From Gymnothorax reevesii (lineage: Eukaryota; Chordata; Actinopteri; Anguilliformes; Muraenidae), in contig CM056576.1 of assembly GCA_029721435.1 (NCBI GenBank), positions 122,315,166 through 122,379,165 of the forward strand: 64,000 nt of DNA. Direction: 5' to 3'. Every line of letters begins with the position of its first letter. Within the stretch, counting starts at the first letter, position 1. A program made the position numbers and the translations under genes. Below the pieces are notes generated by a model, which was given only the letters and a program-made list of their open reading frames with translations, did no database searches and had not been told where the DNA came from. Positions 1-10,222 of this stretch are shown here, piece by piece.

Positions 1-266
1 ACGCATTTACCCCTAGTGATAATAAAAACTTTTTTATTAAAAGTTTCAATAATATATTTACAAATTTATGAGTGTGAAGTTTATTTTTCGACTCAGTTTA
101 TATGGTCACATCTTATTGTGCAGATGTTCATTTTAATACTTCCACCCGTCATCTGGTCTATCTGTCCCTCCACTGCATTTAGTTTGTAGGTGAGAAATCA
201 GCCACCTTACTTCTTCTGGGCCAGTGCTCCTAATCTGCTCAATATGTCCGAAAAAAAAATAATAAT
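1..266. other. AT-rich unassigned sequence
   Basis: No gene, RNA or repeat was recognised here. The sequence is AT-rich with short A runs near position 250. Confidence 0.4.
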
Positions 267-467
267 TTGAACCCTTTCAGCGCTGTGGGCAACTATAATT
301 TCTTGGTGATATAAGATATCAAAATCAGACGCTGTTGAAAACCTATCATGTGGCAACTTGTTTAAAAGGGCTCCCCTGCAACAAGTTGCCACGTGATAGG
401 TTTTCAACCACTCAGGATAATGACATTTTTAACTCCTTTAAAATGTGTTCAGCGCTCAAAGGGTTAA
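267..467. mobile_element. piggyBac-type MITE with internal hairpin
   Basis: A 200-bp element bounded by TTGA (a decayed TTAA) on the left and TTAA at 464-467. Its ends are ACCCTTTCAGCGCTG and the inverted CAGCGCTCAAAGGGT. TTAA target duplication with CCCTTT/AAAGGG ends is the known signature of the piggyBac superfamily. The element has no coding capacity, so it would depend on a transposase supplied elsewhere. Similar TTAA-bounded elements occur at 27449, 50178 and 58203. Confidence 0.6.
334..408. repeat. 28-bp inverted repeat (hairpin)
   Basis: The arms 334-361 and 381-408 are reverse complements with one mismatch and a 19-nt loop. The palindrome lies inside the TTAA-bounded element. It also explains why both strands give open frames with the same first residues, MKTYHVATC. 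Confidence 0.9.
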
Positions 468-928
468 TACATGGATACTGTACATCCGATTGTTTAGATG
501 TGCCTTTTCATACTTCCATCTGCCCGTTCATCTGTCTGTCCCCCTGCATTTTATTTCCAGGCCAGATATCAGCCATCCCGTGCCTGAGGATCTGAGTATC
601 TCATGCTTATTGTTGCATAATAGGCCTGCAGCACACCTATGACTTGGTTCATAACTGCAAGAAGTTCCTGATTCCCCATCAATTTGTGTTTATTGATATT
701 AGCCTGAGTAATGTTCCATAATGGACTGTAAATCAAAGCAATTTGTCCATTTTAGCCAGCTGAGCTTAAGTTAATTGGCTTGGACAAGGTTGCGCCAAGA
801 GTTGCACAGGTCAACACATTTAGGCAACCCTGAAATATTTCAGCCCAGTTAGGCTCTCCCACGAGCCCAAAGAACATCCATCTATGAATGCCAGTGCAAG
901 ATTAATGGATGTTGATGGCATTGCAAAA
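468..928. other. Unassigned sequence
   Basis: No supported gene or repeat was found between the MITE and the Tc1 element. Confidence 0.4.
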
Positions 929-2300
929 TACAAAACCCAAAACCAGTGAAGTTGGCACGTTATGTAAATCGTAGATAAAAACAAAATACAATGATTTGCA
1001 AATCCTTGTCAACTTATATTCAATTGAATACGCTGCAAAGACAAGATGTTTAATGTTCAAACTGAGAAACTTTATTTTTTTTTGCAAGTAATCATTAACT
1101 TAGAATTTAAAGGCAGCAACACATTGCAAAAAAGTTGGCACAGGGGCCTTTTTATCACTGTGTTACATCGTCTTTCCTTTTAACGACACTCAGTAAATGT
1201 TTGGGAACTGAGAAGACCAATTTTTGAAGCTTTTCAGGTGGAACTCTTCCCCATTCTTGCTTGATGTACAGCTTAAGTTGTTCAACAGTCCGGGGTCTCC
1301 GTTGTCGTATTTTACGCTTCATAATGCGCCACACATTTTCAATGGGAGACAGGTCTGGACTACAGGCAGGCCAGTCTAGTACCCGCACTCTTTTACTACG
1401 GAGCCATGCTGTTGTAACACGTGCAGAATGGCTTGGCATTGTCTTGCTGAAATAAGCAGGGGCATCCATGAAAAAGACGTTGCTTGGATGGCAACATATG
1501 TTGCTCTAAAACCTGTATGTACCTTTCAGCATTAATGGTGCCTTCACATATGTGTAAGTTGCCCATGCCTTGGGCACTAATACACCCCCATACCATCACA
1601 GATGCTGGCTTTTGAACTTTGCGCCTATAACAGTCCAGATGCTTTTCCTCTTTGGTCCGGAGGACACAACGTCCACAGTTTCCAAAAACAATTTGAAATG
1701 TGGACTCGTCAGACCACAGAACACTTTTCCACTTTGCATCAGTCCATCTTAGATGAGCTTGGGTCCAGCGAAGCCGGCGGCGTTTCTGAGTGCTGTTGAT
1801 AAATGGCTTTCGCTTTGCATTGTAGAGTTTTAACTTGCACTTGCAGATGTAGCGTCGAACTGTTGTTACTGACAGTAGTTTTCTGAAGTGTTCCTGAGCC
1901 CATGTGGTGACGTAATTGTTCACTAAGTGGTGACCCTCGCCCCATCCTTGTTTGTGAATGACTGAGCATTTCAGGGAAGCTGCTTTTATACCCAATCATG
2001 GCACCCACCTGTTCCCAATTAGCCCGTTCACCTGTGGGATGTTCCAAATAAGTGTTTGATGAGCATTCCTCAACTCTCTCAGTCTTTTTTGCCACTTGTG
2101 CCAGCTTTTTTGAAACATGTTGTAGGCATCAAATTCCAAATGAGCTAATATTTGCAAGAAGTTTACCTGTTCGAACATTAAGTAACTTGTCTTTGCAGTG
2201 TATATTTGAATATAGGTTGAAAAGGTTTTGCAAATCATTGTATTCTGTTTTTATTTACGATTTACACAACGTGCCAACTTCACTGGTTTTGGGTTTTGTA
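929..2300 (-). mobile_element. Tc1-like DNA transposon with ~200-bp inverted ends
   Basis: The element runs from TA at 929-930 to TA at 2299-2300. Its ends are CAAAACCCAAAACCAGTG and the inverted copy, so TA duplication, the Tc1/mariner hallmark, is visible. The inverted repeats extend about 200 bp with scattered mismatches, and an internal AAAAAGTTGGCAC-type motif recurs near 1128 and 2105. This resembles the IR/DR layout of fish Tc1 elements. Transposase remains lie on the minus strand. At about 1.37 kb the element is only slightly short of a full-length copy. Confidence 0.9.
1155..1995 (-). pseudogene. Tc1-like transposase, frameshifted and N-truncated
   Basis: This DDE transposase remnant would catalyse cut-and-paste excision and insertion at TA. 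Two minus-strand frames together make it up. The first (1396-1995) carries the first catalytic aspartate in WSDEST, the VMVWGCIS motif and the second aspartate in QQDNAKP. The second (1155-1469) carries the third acidic residue in SPDLSPIENVW. When the frames are aligned, 34 residues separate the second D from E, which is the DD34E arrangement of Tc1. An apparent 2-bp deletion near 1430, just after QQDNAKP, breaks the frame. The usual N-terminal paired HTH region is mostly missing. All three catalytic residues survive, so inactivation looks recent compared with the other Tc1 relics in this window. The frameshift could in principle be an assembly error. Confidence 0.88.
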
Positions 2301-2568
2301 ATTGAAGTGAATATCTCAATGCATGTGTCATGGAGGTAATAGTATAGGACGTATAGTCATTGCTGGTTTACGTGCTGAGAACTTCACATAGGAAGTTGAA
2401 ATAGTGTCACGTTAACAATGTCAACGTCAAATGGTAAAGTAACTGAATACAAACTGCACTATGAACATTTTAGATATGAGACAGGCTGCTTTATTTGAAG
2501 TAGGTGACTTCTATCTTGATAATACATACTACGTTGTATAATGGCTTTATTTCACATTCATGTAATGA
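2301..2568. other. Unassigned sequence
   Basis: Short interval between the Tc1 element and the LTR. Nothing was recognised. Confidence 0.4.
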
Positions 2569-2573
2569 TTTAG

Positions 2574-2911
2574 CGTGATGGTGCTGCCCTGCGGGCCCCT
2601 CCCTCTGCTGCATTCTTCACCTCCACCTTGACGGGCAACAGGTGTGGCTCGTTAAGGTGGAGGTGAAGGTTTGCTATTTAAGAGTTGGCTGCGCCACTAA
2701 CCGGTGCAGCAGCATTTTGTGTGTGGAGCCCTGCTATGTCTGTGCGTGCTGCTACTCCCCTCCTGTTTTATTTTTTATTTAAATTGAAGATTTTTTTAAT
2801 ATTTATACTCAGCCTGAGCATTTGGGTCCTCTGTCTCTTTTTGGGTACATGGTCCTAGTGCCCGCCGGCTTTTTGTCTTCAGCCGGCGGGGGGGGGGGCA
2901 AAACCATGACA
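2574..2911 (+). mobile_element. Probable solo LTR (Gypsy/ERV-like) with TTTAG duplication
   Basis: The 338-bp block begins CGTGATGG (probably TGTGATGG with a mutated first base) and ends CCATGACA. The 5-bp sequence TTTAG flanks both sides (2569-2573 and 2912-2916). Short TG...CA inverted ends with a 5-bp target duplication are expected of an LTR left by recombination. A TATTTAAG TATA-like word lies near 2680. An internal CCGGC inverted pair precedes a G run at about 2888. No coding region or primer-binding site is attached. A non-autonomous DNA element is the alternative. Confidence 0.55.
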
Positions 2912-2924
2912 TTTAGTTTTTTTT

Positions 2925-3107
2925 AGCAAAGAAATAAATGGCAACGTCCGCACACAAAGACAATGCTCCCCAAAAAATTTATTCTGTCAACGTTTCGATC
3001 ACAAAGTGATCTTCGTCAGGACGTCCTTTGTGATCGAAACGTTGACAGAATAAATTTTTTGGGGAGCATTGTCTTTGTGTGCGGACGTTGCCATTTATTT
3101 CTTTGCT
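2925..3107. repeat. 82-bp-arm palindrome with hammerhead-like core
   Basis: Arms 2925-3006 and 3026-3107 are essentially perfect reverse complements around a 19-nt spacer. Near-identity of the arms implies a recent event or repair between arms. Read on the minus strand, the centre holds CTGACGA, a 6-bp stem closed by TTT, then GAAACG. That is the order of the conserved core of a hammerhead ribozyme, except for one extra A before the stem. Such cores are known in Penelope-like retroelements. Assignment to that class is inference. Confidence 0.85.
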
Positions 3108-4433
3108 GATTTTCTTGTTGTCCTGCACCTCAGTTGAGTGGATGTGCACGCTATATTTTCTTAAATTTCGTTTTTTTTACACTCTGTGCCAGTGTAGAAT
3201 CAGTCTGGCAACTCATTGAGCCATCGCACAATTACATATAACATCACCAGAGGTTTGCAATGTCTTCGTGACCTGTGACCACCATAAGGTGGTAACAAGC
3301 TTGCATCTTTAGCTTCCCTTGAAGCGACTTCCCCCAGTTCATTTTTATTCCATTATTTGCGCCAAACTAGTGTCGGAGGAAATAGTGGCTGACATTACGA
3401 GCTCCACAGGAGAGCTCACATTAACAAAATAGGGTTTGTGAATCATAACAGTTTACTCTATGGATTAGAAAAAAAAAAAAAAAACACTGAAGACAGATGA
3501 GTACCAGAAAAGTGAAAATGTAATTAACCCCACTAATTCAGAAGTCACAAAATTCTTTCATTCCTGAGTTTATTGGTTCTGTTCGAAATTTTAATAACTG
3601 CCATGGAACAGATTGGGCAATGAGTTTATATATCGTCGTCCCTCAGCCTTGATAGACTGCATATTCCCATTGAAACTTTGTCCATTTCAACATGGATAAA
3701 ATCCACCAATAAGCAACATGTGAGAGGAAGCTTGAGCCACCGGGACTGACCAGGCTCACCGAGTGCTTGAAATGAGTGGTATGGCCACTACCAACAAGCC
3801 AGCTCATAAAGTGTGACGAGAAGCCATTTTACAGCCCAGAGAAGGAACGAAGAAACAACCAGTGAATGAAGCAGGACAGAAACCAAGAAGCGATTGAATT
3901 ATCAAAAGCTGGTAGAGATCATTCAATGCCAAATGCAATCATCCTCCTACATGTGAAAGCTGGGTTTCAAGCACCGCGTGATTGCAGCAGGATCTTGCCA
4001 GTCTGACATTAAGGCAGCCCGTGGAAATTCCCTAATTGGCCTCCAAGGATGAAGTGAACCAGAAAATACATTAACATTTTATTTTAAAAAGCGAATTTTG
4101 CTTAATTCCAACAATATTTGAGGACCCAAATGCCCCGGGGTGAGGAATTTAAATGAGCGATTTTGTTTTTGAAGGAAACAAGCCAATGAGAGAGAAAACA
4201 GACTAAAGGGAAATCATTAGCGTGGGAGGGATAACAGCTGCTTTGCCTCTCTCATTGGCTGGCCTGTCACTTGGACTGTGTTCCTCCATGAGCTGTGAGC
4301 AACACTGATCACATGTTAAGACTTAAGCACACAGCCCATTGACTACCGTTTTTCATCTGAGAACTGACTGAAAAGGAGAAGACATCATCTGACACTAAAT
4401 GCCTCAGCCAGCCAGAATATACAATGTGTTGCT
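3108..4433. other. Unassigned, partly unique sequence
   Basis: No gene was recognised. An A run lies at about 3470-3484. The part from about 4130 to 4400, including a CTCTCATTGGCT block, has balanced composition and no repeat signature. It could be conserved noncoding DNA, which cannot be tested here. Confidence 0.3.
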
Positions 4434-4794
4434 GGGCCCTTTTAAGGGGGGATATATGCCCTCTAAGTATGTACTTCAGCACCCCCAAATAACATGCATT
4501 AATATTTTACATCATCTATGGAGAAGAGCATGCGGGGGTCCAAATGGTGAGTGCAAACAGAAAAGAAAAGCACTTTAAAAAATTAACATCTAAATTGTGC
4601 AAATTTAATAGGATCCTGCATGAATGCAATAGTTTCAGTTGATTGTGATCTGTCACATAGAAAAAAATTCATGCAGTTTTGCATGCCCACAGTTTTATAA
4701 ATTAGGATGTTTTTGATCTCAAGGCACTTTTCCTATTTATGCGCATGCAACATTTTAGCATTAAATCAATACAAATTTTTATAAATGAGGGCCC
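4434..4794. mobile_element. Possible MITE with GGGCCCT ends
   Basis: The block starts GGGCCCTTTTAAG and ends TTATAAATGAGGGCCC, giving short inverted ends around 361 bp of AT-rich, non-coding DNA. No exact target duplication was seen. The class is not assigned. Confidence 0.3.
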
Positions 4795-5449
4795 AAACCA
4801 GCAATGTATTTGCCCCGTATCCATAAATCTCTGGTGACACTGCTGCAGGAAAGGCTATGATGAATCCAGCGGAAGATGAGAAATAAACATAGACCTTTCA
4901 AGCCATGGGAATGAAAGGGCGAGTATATGAGGTTGTGTTTTCGGTTGACCTAATATGAAGACACGAGGGAGAATTCAGACCAGCGCAGTCAGGAAGTGTT
5001 ACCCATTTGACTAGGTCTCCCCTAATGGCACCACTAAAGTAATAGGACTCAAGCTTGCCTCGCCAGACCGATGTCGTAGCTTGGGAAGGATAGCCCTCCT
5101 GAAGCAAAATAGAGAAAGGTCAGTGGCAGTAGTAATCCATGTCATGCCAAATAGCCCGATTTCATTCCCTAAAACAGCCAAGGCAAAGAGGACAAGGATA
5201 ATAATAACGCAGCACAATTCATCGTTGAGATTGCAATCTCGATTAAGGTATTTTGATCCTGACTGGCGATGATCCTGGAGCAGTTTCATGAGAGAGTTGC
5301 GTTCAAAGAGCACTCATAAATGTTACCCTAAATGCCACTGTGCTCACACAAGGCACACATTGCCTTCAACAATGCTGTGCAAGAGACACCCGTGAACCTG
5401 CCTCTCACCAAACAATTAACTGATCGATTATGACCGCGTGTTGTTAAGG
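4795..5449. other. Unassigned sequence
   Basis: Short minus-strand open frames at 4898-5313 overlap each other and show no recognisable domain. They are treated as chance. Confidence 0.35.
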
Positions 5450-5960
5450 TGAAGAGCTGCAGTAAGAATGGGTAGAGTCCCTTGTTAGAGAGATCCTCGA
5501 CACCTCAAGATTTGATGCCATTTTGGTTGGTCTTTTTAGGAGGAAATGAATGCTGTGTGATCTGAACCCAAAAAAAAACAGAACAATCCAGACTGTTACC
5601 AGCAACAAGTCAAAAACCCATGCTCTGTCATGGTATCGGGTTGTGTCAGTGCCATTGAAAAGGGCATCTTGCACTTCTGAGAAGGCCCAATTAATGCTAA
5701 ACAGTACACTGAGATTTTAGAGCCGCATATGTTGCCTTCAAGACGCTATCTTTTTCAGAAACGCCAATGCATATTTCAACCAGTCAATGCAAAACCGTGT
5801 TCTGCATGCATTACAAAGACATGGATGCATAAGAAAAGAGTGTGGGTGCTGGTCCGGCCTGCCTGCATTCCAAACTTGTCCCCAGTTGAAAACATCTTGC
5901 GCATTTTGAAATAAAAAATGCAACAATATAGCCCAAGATGCATTTTCATTTGCGAAAACA
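5450..5960 (+). pseudogene. Tc1-like transposase fossil
   Basis: Degenerate transposase remains on the plus strand. The clearest part (about 5729-5911) reads KPCSACITKTWMHKKRVWVL followed by LSPVENILRILK, matching the Tc1 segment between the second aspartate and the final glutamate. The second catalytic aspartate of the usual QQDNAKP is changed to V (QPVNAKP). Upstream, about 5610-5700 resembles the SVMVWGCIS and following positions in other frames. No terminal repeats were recognised. It matches the fossil at 44330-45010 in its CSACITKxWMHK motif, so both belong to the same Tc1 family but a different family from the element at 929-2300. Old and inactive. Confidence 0.75.
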
Positions 5961-8055
5961 AAATACGATGCCTTTTATCACATACTTCTTCAGTCTTTAC
6001 ATTTTAATTGAGCATCGACGGTATCTAAGGGGGAATGGGGAGATGCATCCCCCCAATATTAAAATAATGCCCCCCCCCACACACACACACAATAATGTGC
6101 TGAAGCAAACGTAACATCAATAAAAAATAAAAAATATTCCTATGGACGCAAAAGTTTTTCAATTGATCTGCATGTCTTCCACATCACAAACTACCTGTAT
6201 CTTCTTTGTTAGTCAGGGCTGTGAAAAGGAATGGCAGCATTACAAGGCGATAGATATTTCTTTGTCCCATTTTTGAAAATATGTTGCAGGAATCAAAATT
6301 ATAATGTGTTTTTTGTGAATTAATACATTAAATCAATGCGCTGAAGCAATCAAATAATCCACCATTTTATTGTATTCAATGTGATATAGATCAAAGAAAA
6401 TGAGTTTAAATTTTAACATACCGTCCTGTCTATGTGATTTGAGGTTATACTGTATTTTGGCATTCGGAATTTACCATTTTTTTGTTTCAGTAGTTGAGAA
6501 TTCCTATAGAATCTACTGAGATTTGTTTTACTCTGGACATTTTCTGTTAAATTTCCGCTACGAAAGGACAGAAATAAGTGACATCCATTAAAAGTTCAGC
6601 GTTTCCCTTTGGAAATGCATTGTCCTACATGATCGTGAGAGTCTCAGTCTCAATTCGAAGCAAATTATTGTGATTTTCATAGATTGAAGAATTGTACAGT
6701 CCTGATACGTAAGAGCTAGCAGAGACATTGCAATCCGTGCCCACTAAAGCTTTGATATCTTGACTCTGTGTGGATAAATGCATTTTTCAGGCACCACATC
6801 TGTTATTTATCCCAGCAATTCCCAGTATCTCACCATTTACAATGGTGCAATGGCCCCCCTGCCCCCTACATGCAACAAAATCATTGCTCGGCCCATGGTG
6901 CCACCATAGAAACGCTCAGTCCAAACAGAACGAATGATATAGGTGGCAAAATTGTCACTGTGTTCCAGGTGATCATGCAGAGTGACAAATTAAGGACTTG
7001 GTGGATGGAGAGAGTTGTGCCAGACAATTTACTCTGGTAGTATGGCACAGTTGGCTTGCATTTATATCCTTTTTAGGTTACTGGGTGCTTCACCTTGTCA
7101 AGGCACTGCTGTAGTGCATGGATGGGTCCTGTCATAATGCCAACTGTCACTGCTTGCCATTAAGGTCAAAAGAGCATCGCCCACAGTAACAGAATGTTCA
7201 GTTGGTGGGGGTCTGCAGCGTATCGCTACTCTTGCTGGTCGACCAGATGTTGGCGGTATGCTTTTGTAGAGCAGCATGTGGCACAGTTGCCTTCTTCCAA
7301 CTGAAGCATGTCATGCGGGCAGCGGCTTAAAAATGAGCGGTTCACAATATCGCGGTGACGAGTATGTGTGTTCACTGGCTGCAGAGGTTGTGGTGTGTCT
7401 CGTGACTCGATTATGTTATGAAAAGCAAGTAATTTCTTTGACACACCCTTTAGATCGTTCCAACAACCCAAACATGTCATGGGTGTGTCCAGGCCTCTCT
7501 TCTGTTCAAAGGTGGGAACTGTTTTCTTTAAATAAATTTGGCATCTTTATTCCCACCCTAATCTGGAATGTTTAAATGGCAAACTATGCAAGAGCATGGG
7601 CTCATTCTGCCAGGTGATGAGAGTACAGACAGTTTGCGCTTCTCCATTTTTGAACACCTAAATCACAATCCAAGCACGCAAGGAATGAAAGTAGAGGAAA
7701 CCCAAACAAGAGCTTGTTCAAAAAACAACCAATCAGCCCTCAGATGACCAGTAGTAGGCTCATGAACAATGAACAATACTGAGCCAACTGACTGGATTCT
7801 TCCCATAGCCTTGAGCAGCAAAACTGGTTCTGCATGACTGCTGGAATAGTTGAGCCCCGAAGAACCATACCGGGCCAACCCATGTTGGGGTACTTTTGAA
7901 AAAATGGGACTCAAAGTTGCCTGCCTCCTGTGTCATCTAGAGCAACTGGTAACAAAAACACTATGTATGTTACTAACTCAAGATATGTGAAATTATGCAC
8001 ATGCACTTTTTGCGCAGGTTTTCATTGCATAATCATCATTTACAGTGAAACCTAC
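5961..8055. other. Unassigned sequence with a small microsatellite
   Basis: A C run followed by (AC)n lies at 6070-6090. The rest shows no repeat ends, splice-flanked coding frame or RNA signature that I can support. Open frames at 6768-7040, 7226-7480, 7276-7575 and 7663-7914 have no recognisable motifs and overlap on opposite strands. Confidence 0.35.
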
Positions 8056-8185
8056 CTCCTTCTGAAGAGGAGCCATCCTCCTCTGATGCATTTGGGACAA
8101 ACTCTGGGTCTCTGTCATCTACCATTTCACTATCATCGTCAATCATAGGATGCAATTCCTCATCATTGAGATACCTAGCCTCCAT
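8056..8185 (-). CDS. Candidate first coding exon, acidic N-terminus
   Basis: On the minus strand an ATG at 8185 opens 43 codons rich in D, E and S (it begins MEARYLNDEELHP and contains MVDDRDPEFVP and SEEDGSSSEG). The frame runs straight into GTAGGT, a good vertebrate splice donor, at 8050-8055. Acidic serine-rich starts are common in nuclear proteins and in domesticated or mobile piggyBac-type proteins, but no diagnostic domain is present. A possible acceptor with a pyrimidine run lies around 7950-7960 on the minus strand, but the frame soon stops after it. I do not recognise the protein. A chance open frame or a TE exon is quite possible. Confidence 0.22.
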
Positions 8186-9499
8186 GTTTACAATGAATTA
8201 TGGGAAGGTTGTGGGATGGCCTATTATGGCTAAAGCAGTGCAGTGTATATGTAGCCTACAGGGGCAGAGAAGAGGTTTGCTTGTATTAACAATCCATGTG
8301 GGAAGATTGGGAAGTAGATCTCAGTTCTCTGCACATGTTCACAACCTGGACTGATATTCGCCAGAAGTGCGGGATGGCCCAGTATGGATCTTAGGGGCTC
8401 AGTTGGATTCAGTCCAAGACTGGCACTAACTGAGTAAGCCAATCCATCAACTGTTATCTTGCTGAGGCAAATCTTGAAGAAGGGGATGTCTGCAAATCAT
8501 GATTTCTGTCAAAAATGGTCTCAGGCCCATAATGAAAGGCATATTCAGCTAATGGAGCCCATGGCAAACAATAAAATCATGACTATGTCTGTAGGGACCT
8601 CAACTGTCAAATTCCAGGGGCAGGACATAACTAGTAAAAGCAGTGGTGGGTATGAGGAAGGGTTTGTTTGAATAAACAGGGTGATACAGCACTAGGATGG
8701 TCCAACACCTACCCCAGGTGTTTTAATGTATGTTAGTTAATTGGACGGGTCATTTTACATTCATTTTCCCATTAGCTAAAGTATTGATACATTTGGAATT
8801 TTAAATTATTGTTATTGCCCATCTTTCAGGTGGAAAATCTAGGCTCTGGAATTAGAAATCCTCCCCCATATTTTCTTACAGTTATCTGTACCAGTGACAT
8901 CAGCTGGGCAGTTTCATGGGCAGAAAAAATGCTTCATGAACTGTGAAAACAGAGAAAAGGGGCTCTGATATTTAGTTTTGCACAAAAAGTAAAAAACTTA
9001 CAATAACCAGAATCCGCTGGGCTGTGTTGCTTTCCCAGAGCTGAAAATTTAGGTAGCTCAGAACATCCCTTTACAACAATTACTAGTGCTGACTTCTTGG
9101 TCATTTTCCTTTAATAACACTTTTTCCAGTGATAAGAATAATCCACTGGCAATTAAAGACAGCTTTCTTTTTAATGTGACCAAAGGGCTATTACATTATA
9201 GGCTAAATTCCGCTCAAAAAGATATTTTGCTCATGAATAGGCCTATGCTTTATGAAAGGTGAACTGCTATGGAACTTTAACACTACTTTCTTGGCAGATC
9301 AAGTAATCGAACCTGTGCATTATGGTTCTTTAAATTAAATCAAAGATTTGAAACATCTTTGCACAATTTTGAATAAGGCTGATTGAAACGCTCCCAATTG
9401 CCAATCCAAATGAATCTTTATCATTTGACCATAACAAGGAGAACTTGCAGCATGTGATGGCGTGATGTGTTTTCAGTGTGAAAGTATTGTTGAATCAGA
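8186..9499. other. Unassigned sequence
   Basis: No gene or repeat was recognised. The open frame at 8459-8671 shows no domain. Confidence 0.35.
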
Positions 9500-9586
9500 A
9501 AAATGATTGAGAACAGGTCAGGATTGATACTTGTTTTCAAGGGATGTTCTATGCCTACCCAATCTTCAGTTCTGGCTACACGACTG
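9500..9586. mobile_element. hAT-like element terminus (fragment)
   Basis: The segment ends CTGGCTACACGACTG. Read inverted, it begins CAGTCGTGTAGCCAG, followed by ATCCCTTGAAAAC and TGTTCTCAATCATT blocks. The same order occurs at the right end of the hAT-like element at 34016-34776 and at 19880-19973. The opposite end was not found. Confidence 0.5.
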
Positions 9587-9712
9587 ATAGTTTGGGTCTC
9601 ATAACTACTGTAATACTGCTATGTTAGTTAGAAAGCACTGACATTTTTGCACTTACTCTTCAAGCTAGTTTTAGTGGTTTATTCTTAGTTTCTATTCAGG
9701 ATCCTAGAGTTT

Positions 9713-10222
9713 CTAAAAATACGGAAGTACAATCTGTGGTTCGATAAATCTCCCAAAACACTCGGCAAACCTCGGACGTGTGACTGCGGAAGCCATTAGC
9801 TGGAACTTTTTTTCTGTATAAACATGGCGGCATCCAGTGGCGGCAGCGCTGGGTTCAATGTCAAATTTGTGAAAATGTTGTGTTGCCTCTTGTGTCAAGA
9901 GACGAAGAAGTGTCGCTCGCCACACGTAGATTTTACGAAGGTCAGTTTCCTCTTCATTTTTAGGTGGGAATGTAGTGAATGGATTTAGAAAATTGCGTAA
10001 ATCGGTCCTCCAGCATAGAAATGTCAGGCGGAGCAACATATCAAATTTCTGTGACACCGCTGAGGCTTGATGAAAGGTAGCGGAATCTGCCGAGAAGTTC
10101 AGGGTGCTCCTAAAAGCTAGATAATGTCCGCCAGATGATGCAAATTCCGTCATCCGGCAGATAATTGCTGATGAATAAACAGAAAATTTGCAATGAAGGC
10201 AACATTGACGCAGATTAAACAT
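9713..10222 (-). other. 169-codon minus-strand open frame, no known domain
   Basis: This is one of the longest uninterrupted frames in the window. Its translation shows no domain, repeat or signal peptide that I recognise, and it covers the antisense of the exon-like segment at 9824-9940. The frame may be open by chance because the region is locally richer in CG than its surroundings. It is listed so that a reader can check it. Confidence 0.12.
9824..9940 (+). CDS. Candidate first coding exon (39 codons)
   Basis: ATG at 9824, in the good context AACATGGCGG, opens 39 codons beginning MAASSGGSAG and containing a cysteine-bearing stretch, MLCCLLCQETKKC. It ends in ACGAAG followed by GTCAGT, a consensus-like donor, so the exon would be phase 0. 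The start (ATGGCGGC, GGC repeats) is typical of vertebrate genes with CpG-type promoters, and CG dinucleotides are locally frequent from 9770 to 9930. No second exon was found with confidence, and I do not recognise the protein. It sits about 240 bp beyond a hAT terminus, so a transposon-linked or retained exon is an alternative. RNA evidence would decide. Confidence 0.3.

Noticed and set aside
9713..10222. 169-codon minus frame as a gene
   Set aside because: No domain, and it overlaps an exon-like segment on the other strand. Listed only as an open frame.
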